Shown piece after piece: positions 51,101-54,100 of a stretch of DNA of 64,000 nucleotides; positions within the stretch are counted from its first letter, which is position 1; each line of letters begins with the position of its first letter. The stretch comes from Chrysopilus asiliformis (taxonomy: Eukaryota; Arthropoda; Insecta; Diptera; Rhagionidae). The position numbers and the translations under genes are program-made. Below the pieces are notes generated by a model that was given only the letters and a program-made list of their open reading frames with translations, was not told the origin of the DNA and searched no databases. The DNA is taken from assembly GCA_964034945.1 (NCBI GenBank), contig OZ035960.1, positions 75,924,585 through 75,988,584 on the forward strand, given 5' to 3'.

Positions 51101-54100
51101 CATTTCTCGCAAGGGAAGGTCGCGAATCCGACCCTGCCGATTTTGCTAATTTTTGCATATGTTATAGTAGACCGAAAACTAAGCGAACCGTATTTTTTAT
51201 CGGCTGAAAAACGGATTAGAGGGCAAAAAATTGATCGAAATTGGGCAAAAAATTCATTTTCGGCCGTCCCTCGGCAACTAGTAGACCGGATTAAACAAAA
51301 CAAAAATCAAAAGTTTTTTTTTAATATAATTAAACCAAATGGGCATTTTTATTCGATGCTCGCTCCCCAACCGGCACTCCTTAACAATTCTATGAAACTT
51401 GTTTTGGAAAGGGGTAGGAGGGCAAGTAATATATTAAATGAAAAATCTCGGAGACAAGATTCCGAAAATATATAGGGTTTACCATCTCGCCCTTCGATTT
51501 TCACCCCCCTGAAAAAAATGGAGTTATTGTTGTCGGGGAGAGAGGAAGATTTTTTCTTTAAAGAATTGCGCTTGTTCGTCCTTATTCTATAATGGAAATA
51601 ATTACTGCAATATCTCAATGTGTTCTCGAACTACATCAACAAGCGTGAGAAGGGGGCGCGACTAAAAATGCGCATTTCGGATAAGGGACCGTTCCGCCAC
51701 GCATACACGACAAATATATAGCGTCATTGCGGCTAAACTAAACTTTAGCAACCCTATTGAAATGGTTGATTGGTATGGCGGGCCTGTAAATTTCGAGCGA
51801 TGTGTTAAAGTTGTCTTGACCTAGTTTGGGAGGCTTCAAACAGAAACTTCTGTGCCAAAAATCAAGGTTCTATCTCAATTGGATAAAAAATTATTTAAAA
51901 AAAGTTACTTCGACCAGGGATGGAAAAAGAGCCGATTAACCTATTATTTGATTTTTTCCTGTCAAATGCACAAAAATAACCTTTTAGTTTTAACTAGAAT
52001 ATGGACCCGGCTTCGCCCGGATAAAAGCGTGAACTAACGAAGTTGGTTAAAAATTAGGTAGCCTGCATGCTGTTCGTTAGTTTTTTCTCTTCGGAAAATG
52101 ATTAACAAACTAACAAAAAATTCCAGCACTTGCATTCGGCATTACTTTACCCCCCTCCGCTTATTCCCCCGCCTCTGGGGCTACTTTTTACACGGGCTGT
52201 GTTGGGGCTGGACCCCCGACGAACATCTATGCCAAATTTCAGGCTAATTGGTTCAGTAGTTTCCCCGCGAAAGAGTAACATAGAGGGAAAACTAAGTTTC
52301 GACATGACTTTACCCCCTCCCCTTACTCCCCCACCTGTCGGGCTACTTTTTAATGGTTCTGTGTTGGGGCTGGACCCTTCGGTGTTTTCGGTAATATTAA
52401 AAGACTGAAAATATTCTGCTGTGAACTGTAGTGGTATCGAAATCATAAATTAAAAACAAAATAAACAATCGATGACAAATTACGACATGACCATAAGTAT
52501 GCATGCAATGGGTTACTCGTGCTGTGAACTTCATGACTCAACATAAAGTCCACTCAATGCACAAGCATACGGTAATCAAGTGCATTCAAATCGAAGATGA
52601 AATTTGATTCGGATGACACAATTGACCATTTGGTAATTTATGATTTCGAACCTAAGACAACAAAGTGCACCGTAAGAAAAAGTTTATTTAACATTTAAGA
52701 AAGTAATTATGTATTTAAGAATTAGGGCACTTGTAGAATTATGTGCAATATTGTAAATAAGAAAGCGGCGCCTATAAAAGCCGTATTGACTCTAGAAAGA
52801 ATTAGAAATAAACTTACGCTTAGATCGAGCAGTTCGTTTTTCTCCATTAACATTTTGGCAGTCTTTTTAGACGCCTGTTAAATTGCTGGTACCTCCACCA
52901 GCAGGATAAAATAAATAACGGAGTTATAGGCATCATAACACAAGTCAGTTTGAAGTAATATCAAACGTTTTATTACAGAACATCCCACAGCACAGATTTG
53001 AGAACAGCGCGTGACCAAATCATGAACTGCGAATTTGATTGTCAGACCACAGGAATCTATTGAAGTTGTCAAAATTGAAAATTTTTTAGTAAAAAAAATG
53101 CCGAGGAAATCGGAAATAGAAAAAATTTGCAGTCCGATGAAAAACCAGCGAGAAAATTTGACAACTTATAAACATTACTAGCGCCACTCGCGGTTGATTC
53201 TTGATACCGAATAACCGGGCCGGAAAACACACTCAAGGCATGTCTACAATTACCGAATCCGGTAATTCATTTTTACATGAACCAAATTACCGTCTCGGTA
53301 AAAATCTGTTAAATTTGACTGAATTACCGAGCGGTAAAATTACTCGCAATTTAAAAGAGGACTGTGAATACCCTTACTAAAAATATTTACCGTTTACCGG
53401 TAAAGCCGAAATTCGGTAATTTTGCAGGCCCTAATTAGATAATAGACATAAAAACAAACATGAAGTTTAAAAAATAACAAAAAATTTTTTTTAAAAAAAA
53501 AGCTTTTATTAAAAAAGAATGCACTAAAAAGAAAAAAATAATTTTCTGGACGCTGTGTATCACAAATATAAAAGCTTTTTAAAAGCGAGATAAATTTTTA
53601 TTTTATTGTTTTATGCTTTATCTCGCTTTTTAAAAGCTTTTATATTTGTGATACACAGCGTCCAGAAAATTATTTTTTTCTTTTTAGTGCATTCTTTTTT
53701 AATAAAAGCTTTTTTTTAAAAAATTTTTTTTATTATTTTTTTTATTTTGTTCTTTTTAGTCTTCGAATATATATCCTTACATTCGAGATGTCCTTACAGG
53801 CTTTTTAACTTGAGAATCGTATTCAGCGACCTCAAAAACCCCCAGAATAGATTTTTTTTCCGGAAAATTTGGAGAAAAGGATAATCACGGTATCCTTACA
53901 GGACCTTCCGTTATCCTTACAGACTTTTTAATGACAGATTCGGATTCAGCGACCTCAAAAACCCCCAGAATATATTTTTTCCCGGAAAATTTGGAGAAAA
54001 GGATAATCACGTTATCCTTACAGGACCTTCCGTTATTCTTACAGACTTTTTAATGACAGATTCGGATTCAGCGATCCCAAAAACCCCCAGAATAGATTTT

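Noticed and set aside
51077..51475. 132-codon plus-strand ORF
   Set aside because: No motif, repeats of related text at 25 kb without an ORF, and a competing antisense frame.
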